Positions 31,958 to 42,218 are shown, counted from the stretch's first letter. The stretch is 64,000 bases of DNA from Oscillospiraceae bacterium (GCA_015063605.1 SVTV01000005.1:36779-100778); one strand, 5' to 3'. Numbers and translations are program-made. Notes: generated by a model not told the origin, from the letters alone.

Positions 31958-33628
31958 ATGTTAAACGGAATTTCGAACAAGCTTTGTTGCGCTGTCCGTT
32001 CAAAAAAATATCTTTTTCTTCTGATAAGCGCATTTTTGGGCGCATTGGCATTTACCTTTTCGTCTCTCTGGCCCGTCACATGGGTATCCATGGTATTTTT
32101 CTGCGTGATGCTTTTTGATGATGCGGAAGAGGCGTCAAAAAGAGCTTTTCCGAAGAAATTCTTCGGCAAGTACTTTTTCATGTTCTTTTTCTATCATGTT
32201 TTTATATACTATTGGTTTTTGTGGCTCTATCCCTTTGACAGCATGGGATTTTCAAAGCCGTCGGCATTGTCGATAACGGCATTGGCGTGGTTCGGACCAA
32301 GCCTTCTCCACGCCTGCTTCTATTCCCTTTCGGCACCTCTCTTTCTTATATTAAGACCGAGAGGAATGAAAAAAGGACTATCGAGGGATATATTCGATTC
32401 TCTTCTCATATCGGGAATCTGGCTCACCTGCGAAGGCTTGACGAGCCTCGGCAGTATGGGCTTTCCCTGGAGCCGCATTTATGTAACACAGTACACCGCT
32501 CTTCCCGTTATACAGTCCTCTTCTCTTTTCGGAGCATCCTTCATTACTTTTCTCATAATATTCGTAAATGCCATGATAGCCGCATCATTGAGACGGTCAT
32601 GCGATAAAGGAACCTCCGAAGTATTTTCGGAAAAGCAGCCTTTAAGAAACAGAAGCTTTTTCCCCGCACTCATTGCCGCTGCAGTGTTTACCGCAAACAT
32701 TTCCTTTGGTGCGTTCCATCTCATTGCCGATAAAAGCGAGACTGTGGGATCTCTTGATACGGTAATAGTTCAGGGAAATATCGTATCGGGAGAAAAATGG
32801 CAATCGGGCGCATCTGAAAGAGCGCTTGAAAAGTATCTTGCTCTGACGACGGAAGCGTGTGAGATATACGATCCCGACATCATACTGTGGCCCGAAAGCG
32901 CAGTTCCCGTAAGGTTGGGAGAAAACAGCACATTGATGGATATCTACAAGGGCGTTGCGGAAGAAAGCGGTGCGGAGTTCTTCACCGGTGCTTTTTACGT
33001 TTCCGATAAAAGACATGAAGGAAATATAAATGCAATAGTTCAGATAGGCAAAGGAGATATAAAAACATACGCAAAGCGCCATCTCGTTCCCTTCGGAGAA
33101 TACCTTCCCTATAAAGAAATTTTCGACATTTTTTTCCCTGACCTCGGAACTCTGAGCCAGCTATCCGGAAATCTCACTCCCGGAAAGGACACAGGAAACT
33201 TAGAGATTGACGGAAATAAAATAGGTGCGCTTGTGTGCTATGATTCCATATTCCCGGATCTTGCAAGGAAAACCGTCCTTGAAGACGGTGAATTAATACT
33301 TTTGGTCACCAATGACTCATGGTACAAGGACTCTCCTGCCGTAAGCCAGCATCTGGCGCAGGCTGTATTCAGAGCCGTGGAAAACGGCAGATACGTTGTA
33401 AGAGCCGCAAATTCCGGCATATCGGCAATGATTACCGATACGGGAAAAATAGTTGACAGTATTCCCGCTCTTGCTCCGGGATATATTGCGGAAAAGGCGT
33501 TTCTCATAGAAGAAAAAACCTTGTACACATATACGGGAGAATTATTCTTATTTCTTCTCTATACCGTTGTTTTGTTATATTCTTTATATTCAAAAATAAA
33601 ATCTATCAAAAAGGAAAAAATATCATGA
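31958..33628 (+). CDS. lnt: Apolipoprotein N-acyltransferase (Lnt)-like protein
   Basis: 556 residues: about six to seven N-terminal transmembrane helices (to about 253), a nitrilase-type domain (about 266-520), and a final helix at about 530-548. The catalytic triad is present: E313 in W-P-E-S-A-V-P, K373 in K-R-H-L-V-P-F-G-E-Y, and C427 in A-L-V-C-Y-D-S. In the E. coli enzyme the Cys is followed by Y-E; here it is Y-D (D429). Lnt adds the third acyl chain to lipoproteins. It is standard in diderms and scattered in Gram-positives. The many lipoproteins in this window are possible substrates. The hydrolase start overlaps its stop (ATGA). Confidence 0.88.
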   Translation: MLNGISNKLCCAVRSKKYLFLLISAFLGALAFTFSSLWPVTWVSMVFFCVMLFDDAEEASKRAFPKKFFGKYFFMFFFYHVFIYYWFLWLYPFDSMGFSKPSALSITALAWFGPSLLHACFYSLSAPLFLILRPRGMKKGLSRDIFDSLLISGIWLTCEGLTSLGSMGFPWSRIYVTQYTALPVIQSSSLFGASFITFLIIFVNAMIAASLRRSCDKGTSEVFSEKQPLRNRSFFPALIAAAVFTANISFGAFHLIADKSETVGSLDTVIVQGNIVSGEKWQSGASERALEKYLALTTEACEIYDPDIILWPESAVPVRLGENSTLMDIYKGVAEESGAEFFTGAFYVSDKRHEGNINAIVQIGKGDIKTYAKRHLVPFGEYLPYKEIFDIFFPDLGTLSQLSGNLTPGKDTGNLEIDGNKIGALVCYDSIFPDLARKTVLEDGELILLVTNDSWYKDSPAVSQHLAQAVFRAVENGRYVVRAANSGISAMITDTGKIVDSIPALAPGYIAEKAFLIEEKTLYTYTGELFLFLLYTVVLLYSLYSKIKSIKKEKIS

Positions 33629-34422
33629 CCTACGAAAAGATCCAATTAAAAATTTCAAATGCAGTTCTTCACTGCTACGTAGCGGAGGTATCTTTACAGT
33701 ATTCTATCAAGAAAAGACCCGCTATCCTTATCTGTCCCGGCGGCGGATATGCAATGACAAGCGACAGAGAAGCGGAGCCCATCGCAAGAGCATACATGGC
33801 TCACGGTTATTCCGCATTCGTGCTCCGATATACAACTGCTCCCATCGAGGATGAATACCTTCCCTTGGCTGAGGCTTCCGAATCCATGAAGATAATACGT
33901 GAAAGAGCCGAGGAATGGAATATAATTTCCGACAATATAGCGGTTATCGGCTTCTCCGCAGGCGGACATCTTGCGGCAAGCCTTGCCACCATGTGGCACG
34001 ACGAAGGACTCAGAGCAAAATACGGCTTTGAGGGTGAAATAAACAAGCCAAATGCGGCTATCCTCTGCTATCCCGTTATCACGGGCGGAAAATATGCTCA
34101 CAGAGGCTCATTCAAAAACCTCGTTCACGAGGATGATCCCAACGGAGAAAAGACAACTTATTGGTCTCTTGAAAACAGAGTAAGCGACAAGACTCCTCCC
34201 TGCTTTATCTGGCACACGGCTTCCGACGGCGGAGTTCCCGTTGAAAACTCTCTTATCTTCTCGTCTGCGCTGTCAAAGGCGAAGATACCCTTTGAGCTCC
34301 ATGTATTCCCCGAAGGCGTCCACGGTCTTTCTCTTGTGACCTCCGAGGTATACGCAACACCCGATCCCTATGTAGGACGTTGGCTTGAATTCTCAGCCAA
34401 ATGGCTTAGCAAGCAGTGGTAA
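33625..34422 (+). CDS. Alpha/beta hydrolase, esterase/lipase-like
   Basis: 265 residues. The oxyanion motif C-P-G-G-G-Y lies at 37-42. The nucleophile elbow is G-F-S-A-G-G with S111. The Asp is in H-T-A-S-D-G-G-V-P and the His in E-G-V-H-G-L-S. There is no signal peptide or membrane segment, so it is cytoplasmic. The pattern fits the BD-FAE/hormone-sensitive-lipase-like group that includes acetyl-xylan-type esterases; the natural ester is unknown. Its start overlaps lnt and its stop overlaps the recD2 start, so the three are translationally coupled. Confidence 0.87.
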   Translation: MTYEKIQLKISNAVLHCYVAEVSLQYSIKKRPAILICPGGGYAMTSDREAEPIARAYMAHGYSAFVLRYTTAPIEDEYLPLAEASESMKIIRERAEEWNIISDNIAVIGFSAGGHLAASLATMWHDEGLRAKYGFEGEINKPNAAILCYPVITGGKYAHRGSFKNLVHEDDPNGEKTTYWSLENRVSDKTPPCFIWHTASDGGVPVENSLIFSSALSKAKIPFELHVFPEGVHGLSLVTSEVYATPDPYVGRWLEFSAKWLSKQW

Positions 34423-36686
34423 ACGGCGGTATCTTTTCGGATATTTCGGGCTCATCCGAAAAAAACGATCTTATCCGTATAGAGGGTACTGTTGAGGACA
34501 TAATTTACAAAAGCGATGATTCGGGCTATACCGTCTGCGTTATTGAAACAGATGATGCAGACGAGCCCGTTACCGTTGTCGGCACCATGCCCACCGTATG
34601 CGAAGGTGATGAGATAGCCGCTATCGGAAAATGGGTAAGCCATCCCAATTACGGAAGGCAGTTCAAGGCAGAATACTTTGAGAAATCCATGCCAACCGAC
34701 GAGGAAGCAATGCGCCGTTATCTTGCGGCACGCTCCGTAAGAGGAATCGGGCCGAAGCTTGCGGACAGGATAGTCGATCGATTTCGCGACGCCACCTTTG
34801 AGGTATTGGAAAATTCTCCCGATCTTCTCTGTGAAATAAAGGGTATCTCTCCTAAAAAAGCACGCGCCATTTCCGACAGCTTCAGAGAGCAGTTCGGCAT
34901 TCGAAATGTTATGATGTATTTCGGAGGTTTTTTCGGCGCATCCACCTCCGTACGCATATATAAAAGATGGGGCAGTGCCGCCATCGACATAGTGAGAAAC
35001 GATCCCTATATTTTGTGCGAGGAAATATACGGCATAGGATTTGAACGTGCCGACAGGCTTGCAATTGAATTGGGACTTGAAAAGGATTCGGAGCAGCGCT
35101 TGTCCGCGGGAATCAAATATCTTCTTCGCTTCAATTCCTCATCAAACGGTCATTGCTATCTTCCCTATGAAAAGCTCATTGATGCATCATCGAAAATGCT
35201 TGACGCTTCACCCGAGGCAGTGGAATCGGCAGTAAAAAGGCTGTTTGTTTCGGAAGAGCTTATTCAAAGGAAATTCGGTGATATAAATGCGGTATATACC
35301 TCGGAGCTTTACAAAGCCGAGGTACTGACAGCCATGAAGCTTCTTTCCGTTTCGAGGATAAACCTTGCGGGAACGGTCACGGGAGCTGATGAGCTTATCG
35401 CCCGTGCCGAAGAGGAAAGCGGAATGATCTTTGCGCCCATGCAGGTAAAGTCGATACTGAGTGCAATAGAAAATTCCGTGACCATCATAACGGGTGGTCC
35501 CGGAACGGGAAAAACAACTATAATAAAGGCGATATTATCCATATTTTCCCACATAGGAATGAAGACCTCCCTTGCGGCGCCTACGGGACGTGCGGCAAAG
35601 AGAATGTCGGAGGCTACAAGTGCTCCCGCAAAAACCATACACAGACTTCTGGGTACGGAATTCTCCTCCGGCTCAGATGAAGCCACCTTTATAAAGAATG
35701 AACATGATCCTCTCGATTCCGATGCGATCATAGTTGATGAGATGTCCATGGTGGATATACATCTCTTCTCCGCTCTTTTAAAGGCTGTAAAGCCCGGTGC
35801 AAGGCTTGTGCTCATCGGAGATGCGGATCAGCTACCCAGCGTTGGTGCGGGAAATATACTCAACGATCTTATCGAAAGCGGCGTTTTTAACGTATGCAGA
35901 CTTAATGAGATATTCCGTCAGGAAAAGGAAAGCCTTATCGTTGTAAACGCACACAGGATCAACAACGGAGAATATCCCTATACCATCGGCAAGGAGGGAA
36001 ACTTTTTCTTCATTGAAAGCTCCTCAGCAGAAAGGACAGCCGAGACAATAGCAAATCTTATAAATTACCGTTTGCCCAACACCTATGGCGAGGAAGTGGC
36101 AAAGGATATACAGGTCATCACGTCAACAAAAAAAGGCCCTTCGGGAACGAAGGAGCTGAATATGCGTTTGCAGTCTGCTATAAACCCGTATTCATCCTCA
36201 AAAAAGGAGCACAAGTTCCGTGATACTGTATTCCGTGAGGGCGACAAGGTAATGCAGATAAGGAATGACTACGACCTTTCCTGGGAAAGCCGTGAGAACG
36301 GTGTCACCACTCAGGGAACGGGAATATTCAACGGAGACATAGGAATTATCGAATCCATAGATGAGGACGATCTCAGCCTTTATGTAAGGTTTGATGATAA
36401 GCTGTGCAGATACGATTTCAACGTGCTTGATGAATTGGAGCACGCTTATGCCGTTACTATACATAAAAGCCAGGGAAGCGAATATCCCATCGTTATAATG
36501 CCGATGAATATGATATCACGTCTTCTTGCAACGAGAAATCTTTTATATACCGCTGTCACAAGAGCAAAGCGGATGATAATCATAGTCGGACGTGCGGACG
36601 ATCTCAAGGCGATGGTGGACAACAACAGACAAGCCATGAGGTATACGGGACTTAAAGACATTATCTGCGAGAACAAGGATGAATAA
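34416..36686 (+). CDS. recD2: SF1B DNA helicase RecD2
   Basis: 756 residues. The N-terminal OB-like domain is at about 20-95, and helix-hairpin-helix repeats (G-I-G-P-K-L-A, I-K-G-I-S-P-K-K-A) at about 110-160. Helicase motifs follow: I Q/T-G-G-P-G-T-G-K-T-T, II I-V-D-E-M-S-M-V-D, III G-D-A-D-Q-L-P-S-V-G-A-G, and VI V-T-R-A-K. The near-terminal Y-A-V-T-I-H-K-S-Q-G-S-E motif is also there. RecD2 is a 5'-3' helicase that works outside RecBCD in DNA repair. The GTG start at 34416 overlaps the hydrolase stop. An in-frame ATG inside is much further down and would cut the OB domain. Confidence 0.95.
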   Translation: MVNGGIFSDISGSSEKNDLIRIEGTVEDIIYKSDDSGYTVCVIETDDADEPVTVVGTMPTVCEGDEIAAIGKWVSHPNYGRQFKAEYFEKSMPTDEEAMRRYLAARSVRGIGPKLADRIVDRFRDATFEVLENSPDLLCEIKGISPKKARAISDSFREQFGIRNVMMYFGGFFGASTSVRIYKRWGSAAIDIVRNDPYILCEEIYGIGFERADRLAIELGLEKDSEQRLSAGIKYLLRFNSSSNGHCYLPYEKLIDASSKMLDASPEAVESAVKRLFVSEELIQRKFGDINAVYTSELYKAEVLTAMKLLSVSRINLAGTVTGADELIARAEEESGMIFAPMQVKSILSAIENSVTIITGGPGTGKTTIIKAILSIFSHIGMKTSLAAPTGRAAKRMSEATSAPAKTIHRLLGTEFSSGSDEATFIKNEHDPLDSDAIIVDEMSMVDIHLFSALLKAVKPGARLVLIGDADQLPSVGAGNILNDLIESGVFNVCRLNEIFRQEKESLIVVNAHRINNGEYPYTIGKEGNFFFIESSSAERTAETIANLINYRLPNTYGEEVAKDIQVITSTKKGPSGTKELNMRLQSAINPYSSSKKEHKFRDTVFREGDKVMQIRNDYDLSWESRENGVTTQGTGIFNGDIGIIESIDEDDLSLYVRFDDKLCRYDFNVLDELEHAYAVTIHKSQGSEYPIVIMPMNMISRLLATRNLLYTAVTRAKRMIIIVGRADDLKAMVDNNRQAMRYTGLKDIICENKDE

Positions 36687-36693
36687 ATTTAAA

Positions 36694-36722
36694 GGGGTTG
36701 CTTCACAAGGTGAGACAACCCC
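36694..36722. terminator. Bidirectional terminator between recD2 and the ABC-2 permease
   Basis: GGGGTTG (36694-36700) pairs with CAACCCC (36716-36722), with an inner TTCAC/GTGA part. T- or A-rich flanks lie on both sides of two convergent genes. Its wording resembles the terminal hairpin of the dispersed repeat. Confidence 0.75.
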
Positions 36723-36734
36723 CAAGTTATTTAT

Positions 36735-39191
36735 TCAAACTTTTCTTATGCCGCCGGATCTGACTGTAGCAACAGTGTCAGAATTAAATTTCCGGATTGC
36801 AAACAGAGACAATGCAGCCATAAACAAAAGCGCACAGACAAGGAATATAATAAGAATCAATGCGTTACCCTTACCAAAGCTCATAAGCACAAGCTTCGTA
36901 CCCGACACCAATGAAGTAAGGTCAATATACTTCAGGAAAGAAATCTCAGGCGAAAAATTGACAACTGCATATGGCAAAAGAACTGTTGCCGCTGAAATAC
37001 TGATGCTCGCCACAACACTTCTGGCAAGCTCGGACATTGCACAGCATATAAATGCCACTGTGAGAACACCTGCGAAACGTAGTATTCCGAGGAAAACAAG
37101 ATAGTGTCCGATAGACATTCCCACATTTACATCCTTCATCAAAAAGACAGATACAAGAGGCGAGGAAAGATCGCCCAAGCCGTATTCCGAAGCAATAAAC
37201 ACAACATCCTGTAAATAGAAAAGAATAAACAGAATAAAAGATGTTACAATTACGGTAAGATACTTTGCGACTGATGTTTTTTGGGAGCTTTTAACTGTAG
37301 GACGAATTATTGCAGCAAACTCTCCACCGGAAGAAAACTTCGAATGTTCACATGAAAAAGTACCGCAGAAAACCAGCAAAACAGCCGCGATAAGAAACAG
37401 ATCAGGCGAAGAATCAAAAAGCTTTTTCCATCCCGTGTCATAAATAAAATCGGCTTTTGTTCCTTGCTCATTCAATTCTCTTAAATATGCATCTCTATCG
37501 CTCACCAGATGGAACACATCTTGGATTGACAAAGCTGTATAATACTCACGCAGATAAACCTCATACTCCTTAAGCGGCAACTCTCCGCTGAGGTATTTAT
37601 CATTCATGGCGCTATGCTGACCGACCACTGTACTCAGCCTTCTTCTTTCTTCAACAATATACTGACTTTTTTCCTCAGTATATTCCCCGTTCAGCACAGT
37701 CATATATTCTTTGAATACAGAATCGGAGTATTCACTTCGATTTTCAAACATTGACGGAACAAAGAAAGCTTTTACAAGAAGAATTATAACAACTCCTATA
37801 AATGCTCTTGATACGATATTCACCTTATACATTTCATGACTGAAAAGCGAAAGAGAATGATTCCTTATTTTCGGTTTTTGCGTTGAAGATGCCTTCGCAC
37901 TTCTTAACTTTTCAGCAATTCTTTTAGGATTCAAAGAATCAATTATGCTCTTTATTGTTAGTCCGCTTCTGATAACCGTTACAGTACGAAGCTTGCAGAA
38001 GAGGAACATGGCAACAGCGTATCCTGCGATAAGAATAACTACACAGGAGACAGCAAAGAACTCCACATACCCCACCGGTTCAGAAAAGATATTGACCGCA
38101 CGATAACGCATGTACAACTCAAAAGCCGACGTTGCTGTGAAAAGATTCAATATATTGAATTGAAGCATTCCTATACCGAATTCAATAACAGCCAATATGA
38201 GATTTATCCCCATCAATATTATTTCGCATATATAAACGGAGTGGATCTTTTTCAAAGATATGGCAATTATTGAAGCAAGTGCAGAAAAAGCAAGCGTTCC
38301 TGCAAGCTTTATAAAGATGCTGTATGTAAAGTACTGTCCTATTGTTATTATATGGCGGCAGCTTACAAATTTCGGCAATGCCTGTATAGCATTGAATTCC
38401 GAAGAATAGCCGCATATGGAACCAACGCACAAGTAATTCGATAATGTAAAAACGAGAACTGCAGATGCGGAGCATATAAGCAGAACGGCTATCTTTGCTA
38501 ACGAAGTCGGAGCTCTTCCTCTACGTACAGTTCGGAGAATAGATGCAAAACCCGATTGATTCTCGGCTGTAAACAATGCTGCGCTGACCATTATAACGAA
38601 GAAGAATATGAAAATATTGGTTGTTTCAAAAGTAAAAAGAGTATCCCAACCACGTAAGTTTTCAAAACCTATTCTGACTTCGTCAAGGCACTTTTGGTAA
38701 TATTTTATGACCTTGTGCTGATACTTAACTATATAAGAAGAGTCATCTACTCCTGACTCCTTGAATTCTGCAAGATTGTCATACGCACGTTCGATTATCT
38801 TATTCACTTCATCCTTATACGATTGTACATATTCGATCCTGTTAAATAAAGTGTGATACAACATAGTATCGGATGTAGCATCAGATGCAATAACATTAGG
38901 TATTCTCGGTGGACTGTAATCATAATCGCCTCTGTCGCGTGCTTCTTTACGCAGTTTATCATTCAGATCCATTTTTTCCTTGTATTGCGTGTACTTTTCA
39001 TCAAAGTCTGCTCTGTCATTGATGTACAGATCAAACACCTTGTCAACCTCATCAGCAGGCGGAGAATACATTATGTTTTCTTTCGCCCTTTCGCTGATAA
39101 GATATACGTTTAGCAAAAGCATTATGCAAAGGGCTATCCATATATATTTTGCTCCCAACAACTTGCGAAATTCACCGGTAAAAAGCCTCAT
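36735..39191 (-). CDS. Double-length ABC-2-type permease-like membrane protein
   Basis: 818 residues from the ATG after AAAGGAG; an in-frame ATG eight codons earlier lacks a site. Two similar halves are visible. Each starts with a cytoplasmic F-x-x-E-x-x-K-L-type segment (F-T-G-E-F-R-K-L-L-G at about 4, L-F-S-H-E-M-Y-K-V at about 450), followed by one helix, a large extracytoplasmic loop rich in charged helices, and about five membrane helices. This is the ABC-2 permease layout, seemingly duplicated and fused. No ATPase gene is adjacent. Its promoter region resembles that of the upstream lipoprotein pair, which suggests a shared function. Substrate unknown. Confidence 0.75.
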   Translation of the reverse strand: MRLFTGEFRKLLGAKYIWIALCIMLLLNVYLISERAKENIMYSPPADEVDKVFDLYINDRADFDEKYTQYKEKMDLNDKLRKEARDRGDYDYSPPRIPNVIASDATSDTMLYHTLFNRIEYVQSYKDEVNKIIERAYDNLAEFKESGVDDSSYIVKYQHKVIKYYQKCLDEVRIGFENLRGWDTLFTFETTNIFIFFFVIMVSAALFTAENQSGFASILRTVRRGRAPTSLAKIAVLLICSASAVLVFTLSNYLCVGSICGYSSEFNAIQALPKFVSCRHIITIGQYFTYSIFIKLAGTLAFSALASIIAISLKKIHSVYICEIILMGINLILAVIEFGIGMLQFNILNLFTATSAFELYMRYRAVNIFSEPVGYVEFFAVSCVVILIAGYAVAMFLFCKLRTVTVIRSGLTIKSIIDSLNPKRIAEKLRSAKASSTQKPKIRNHSLSLFSHEMYKVNIVSRAFIGVVIILLVKAFFVPSMFENRSEYSDSVFKEYMTVLNGEYTEEKSQYIVEERRRLSTVVGQHSAMNDKYLSGELPLKEYEVYLREYYTALSIQDVFHLVSDRDAYLRELNEQGTKADFIYDTGWKKLFDSSPDLFLIAAVLLVFCGTFSCEHSKFSSGGEFAAIIRPTVKSSQKTSVAKYLTVIVTSFILFILFYLQDVVFIASEYGLGDLSSPLVSVFLMKDVNVGMSIGHYLVFLGILRFAGVLTVAFICCAMSELARSVVASISISAATVLLPYAVVNFSPEISFLKYIDLTSLVSGTKLVLMSFGKGNALILIIFLVCALLFMAALSLFAIRKFNSDTVATVRSGGIRKV

Positions 39192-39247
39192 AAGTTTTCT
39201 CCTTTCACATTTCAAATAAACATGTCATCAGTTATTGTAAAAACAAT

Positions 39248-39294
39248 ATATTATGTTACGATTTTATTGTATCATACAAGATTATATTTGTCAA
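39248..39294 (-). promoter_or_regulatory. Promoter and possible operator of the ABC-2 permease gene
   Basis: Minus strand TTGACA (39289-39294), 17-nt spacer, TACAAT (39266-39271). Just downstream lies CGTAACATAATAT (39248-39260), almost the same as a motif at the same place in the promoter at 42283-42340. Confidence 0.65.
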
Positions 39295-39384
39295 TACTTC
39301 TCATAAAAAAGCTTTTAATTTTGTACTATTTTTTCAATTTATCCAAATACTTTAATAATTACGTTTATCACCTAAATAAAAACA

Positions 39385-39413
39385 TACCTTGACCGTTTTA
39401 ATGGGCCAAGGTA
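39385..39413 (-). terminator. Terminator of the lipoprotein pair
   Basis: Minus strand TACCTTG (39407-39413) pairs with CAAGGTA (39385-39391), with inner GC pairs, followed by GTTTTTATTT. Confidence 0.7.
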
Positions 39414-39425
39414 CAAATTTTTATA

Positions 39426-40712
39426 TTAAATCTCCGGCATTTCTATAATATACACTTCCCCTGTGTTGCAGTTGACACGCATGTATGAAAACGGACCTCG
39501 GGAATTGGTGCTTGCATCTCGATCTATAGTGCCGTCATCTTTTAAAGAAATTTCCGTGAACGTTGTATATAAATACCCTTCAAATACATACAACATGTTT
39601 GGAACGTAAACGACATCTCCCATTTCCAAAGGCTCACCATCATATGCCTTATACACAACTTCTACATTCTTCCCGTCATGGGTGCATCTGTATATCTCAT
39701 TTGCCAGTGGAATTGTATCCCGCTGTTCTTCTTTACCGGGGGATACAGGCGGCGCCACTATATCATATTCGATTCTCTGCCAATAGTAAACATACTTATC
39801 TGTAATGTACATATAGTAGATATCACTGATACCCAAATCTTTCTTGTCACTGCCGTCAAGCTTTTTCGATGAAAGCGTTCCCGTTTCGCTGCTTACATAG
39901 AAAACTCTGTCCTTGTATAATGCAAAATATCCGGCGTGGTCATCCACCAACACAGATGTATTATTAAAATCTCTGTTCTTTGCAACACAAAGCTTTTTGT
40001 TGAGAAGATCGATATAATATATATTATTATCATCACCACCAACTACGCTGATTTTTCGATAGTCTTCTGTATAAAACACTTCTTTATCAAAGGTTGATAA
40101 ATCTAAGCAGGTAAGAGCATATTTATCAAATTCTTTGGTATCCTCATCATATACTCTTTCGTGAAAATACATCTCACCGCCATGAAAGCTGTAATCCATA
40201 CTAAAGACAGTGGCATCAATAGAATAATCATATATACTTCTGAAAGAACCGTTCTCTATATCATACAGCAGTATTCTATTTGGTTCACCTCTCAATGCAT
40301 GTTTTTCTCTTCCCCTTAAATATATTATCTTGTTATCATATATATGAAAACCAGTCTGCCATTGTTGACCAAAGAAAGGACATTCTTTTGTATCATGCTT
40401 ACATACCGGGTCTTTGCACATTTCGTTCATTTTTCCCGTTTCCTTGTTTAATTTATAAAGCATGTCCCAACTATTGAAATAAAGCTCACCGTTGTAAGAA
40501 GAGGGTACGTCATCCATAATAGTAGAAACGATATTCATAGTATTATTTGCGGAATCTTCAATGTCGGGGTTGTATGTGTAAGAAGCTTTTTCTTTTGTTT
40601 CGTTTGTTGCAGTTTCATCCGTAAGATAGGGCAATTCCGGAGTTTGTGTGCAGGATATAAGTGATAAGAGCATAATTGCTAACATGATTAAACTCAAAAG
40701 AGCTTTTTTCAT
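39426..40712 (-). CDS. Propeller-like (DUF5050-type) lipoprotein A
   Basis: 428 residues from the ATG 9 nt after GAAAGGA; the open frame extends further but lacks a site. Signal peptide with lipobox L-I-S-C near residue 21, then repeated blade-like motifs: G-E-L-Y-F-N-S-W-D-M-L-Y-K-L-N-K-E-T-G, then I-Y-Y-I-D-L-L-N-K-K-L, then Y-Y-M-Y-I-T-D-K-Y-V-Y-Y-W-Q. A cysteine pair in C-K-D-P-V-C-K-H is conserved with the neighbour, as is the T-A-T-N-E-T linker. It is a close paralogue of the next upstream gene (40929-42218) and probably co-transcribed with it. A surface sensor or binding role is possible but unproven. Confidence 0.8.
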   Translation of the reverse strand: MKKALLSLIMLAIMLLSLISCTQTPELPYLTDETATNETKEKASYTYNPDIEDSANNTMNIVSTIMDDVPSSYNGELYFNSWDMLYKLNKETGKMNEMCKDPVCKHDTKECPFFGQQWQTGFHIYDNKIIYLRGREKHALRGEPNRILLYDIENGSFRSIYDYSIDATVFSMDYSFHGGEMYFHERVYDEDTKEFDKYALTCLDLSTFDKEVFYTEDYRKISVVGGDDNNIYYIDLLNKKLCVAKNRDFNNTSVLVDDHAGYFALYKDRVFYVSSETGTLSSKKLDGSDKKDLGISDIYYMYITDKYVYYWQRIEYDIVAPPVSPGKEEQRDTIPLANEIYRCTHDGKNVEVVYKAYDGEPLEMGDVVYVPNMLYVFEGYLYTTFTEISLKDDGTIDRDASTNSRGPFSYMRVNCNTGEVYIIEMPEI

Positions 40713-40928
40713 TGCGAAAAGTTCCTTTCTGTAAATCATTTACATATTTGCAGACTTTCACGGTGAGTCTGCTTCACCGTATTCAAATGTGTACAGCGTT
40801 CGTAAGTAAAAAACGAAACGCAAAAACGATTTTCACGAGCCGTGCATTTCGAAAACGCCGGCTCTGTTGCCACGTACATCGGACTCACCTTACCTTTCAT
40901 TAAGCCTGCCAAGGCACATATTTCAACA

Positions 40929-42218
40929 TCATATCTCCGGCATTTCTATAATATACACTTCCCCCGTGTTACAGTTGATACGCATGTAGGAAAACGGACC
41001 GTTAGTATTTTTACTGGAATCATCTCCAATAGTACCGTCTTCATTTAAAGAAAATTCCGTGAACGTTGTATATAAATACCCTTCAAATACAAACAGCCTG
41101 CTTGGAGCGTAAATAACTTCTCCCATTTCCAAAGGCTCACCGTCATATGCTTTATACACAACCTCGGTGTTTTTTCCGTCATGGGTACATCTGTATATTT
41201 CATTTGCCAACGGAATGGTTATCCGCTGTTCTTCTTTACCGGGGGATACAGGCGGCGCCACTATATCATATTCGATTCTCTGCCAATAGTAAACATACTT
41301 ATCTGTAACGTACATATAGTATATATCGCTTATACCCAAATCTTTCTTGTCGCTTCCGTCAAGATTTTTCGATGTAATCGTTCCCGTTTCGCTGCTTACG
41401 TAGAAAATTCTATCTTTATATAATGCAAAATATCCGGCGTGGTCATCTACCAATACCGATGTATTATTAAAATCTCTGTTCTTTGCAACACAAAGCTTTT
41501 TGTTAATCCTGTCAATGTAATATATATTGTCATCATCTCCGCCGGCTATGCTGATTTTTTTATAGTCAGCTGTATACAATACTTTTTTCTCAAAGGTTGA
41601 TAAATCCAAACCGGTAAAAGCAAATTTATTAAATTTTTTGGTATCCTCATTATATATTCTTTCATGAAAATACATCTCACCGCCATGAAAGCTGTAATCG
41701 GTGCTAAAGCCATCGGCATCTTTCGAATACTCGTGTAAGACCTTGAAAGAACCGTTTTCTATGTCATACGTTAATATTTTTACGGAATCTCCTTTCAAGT
41801 CAAACTTTTGATTTCCTCTAAAATATATCACCTTGTTATCACATATATAAAATCCGAAATTCCAATGCTGACCGTAAAAAGGACATTCTTTCGTATCATG
41901 CTTACATACCGGGTCTTTACACATCTCATTTAATTTTCCCGTTTCTTTATCCAATTTATAAAGCATATTCATACTTTGAAAATATAGCTCTCCGTTGTAA
42001 GAAGAGGGTACATCATCCATAATAGTAATTGCCGGATTAATTACATTATTTGCGGAATCTTCAATATCGGGAACATATGTATACGGAATTATTTCTTCAG
42101 TTTCGATTGTAGTCGCTGTTTGCTCTGTAAGATATGGTAATTCCGACGTTTGTGTGCAGGATACAAGGGAAAGAAGCAGGCTTACCAAAAAAAGCAACGG
42201 TATAATTCTTTTGAACAT
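40929..42218 (-). CDS. Propeller-like (DUF5050-type) lipoprotein B
   Basis: 429 residues from the ATG after GAAAGGAG. Lipobox L-V-S-C near residue 21. It is a tandem duplicate of lipoprotein A: long stretches such as C-K-D-P-V-C-K-H-D-T-K-E-C-P-F and N-R-D-F-N-N-T-S-V-L-V-D-D-H-A-G-Y are identical. Differences cluster in the middle (blades around residues 120-220). The 210-bp gap to lipoprotein A holds a GCAGACT/AGTCTGC hairpin (about 40750-40772) but no clear promoter, so both genes likely depend on the promoter upstream of this one. Confidence 0.8.
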   Translation of the reverse strand: MFKRIIPLLFLVSLLLSLVSCTQTSELPYLTEQTATTIETEEIIPYTYVPDIEDSANNVINPAITIMDDVPSSYNGELYFQSMNMLYKLDKETGKLNEMCKDPVCKHDTKECPFYGQHWNFGFYICDNKVIYFRGNQKFDLKGDSVKILTYDIENGSFKVLHEYSKDADGFSTDYSFHGGEMYFHERIYNEDTKKFNKFAFTGLDLSTFEKKVLYTADYKKISIAGGDDDNIYYIDRINKKLCVAKNRDFNNTSVLVDDHAGYFALYKDRIFYVSSETGTITSKNLDGSDKKDLGISDIYYMYVTDKYVYYWQRIEYDIVAPPVSPGKEEQRITIPLANEIYRCTHDGKNTEVVYKAYDGEPLEMGEVIYAPSRLFVFEGYLYTTFTEFSLNEDGTIGDDSSKNTNGPFSYMRINCNTGEVYIIEMPEI

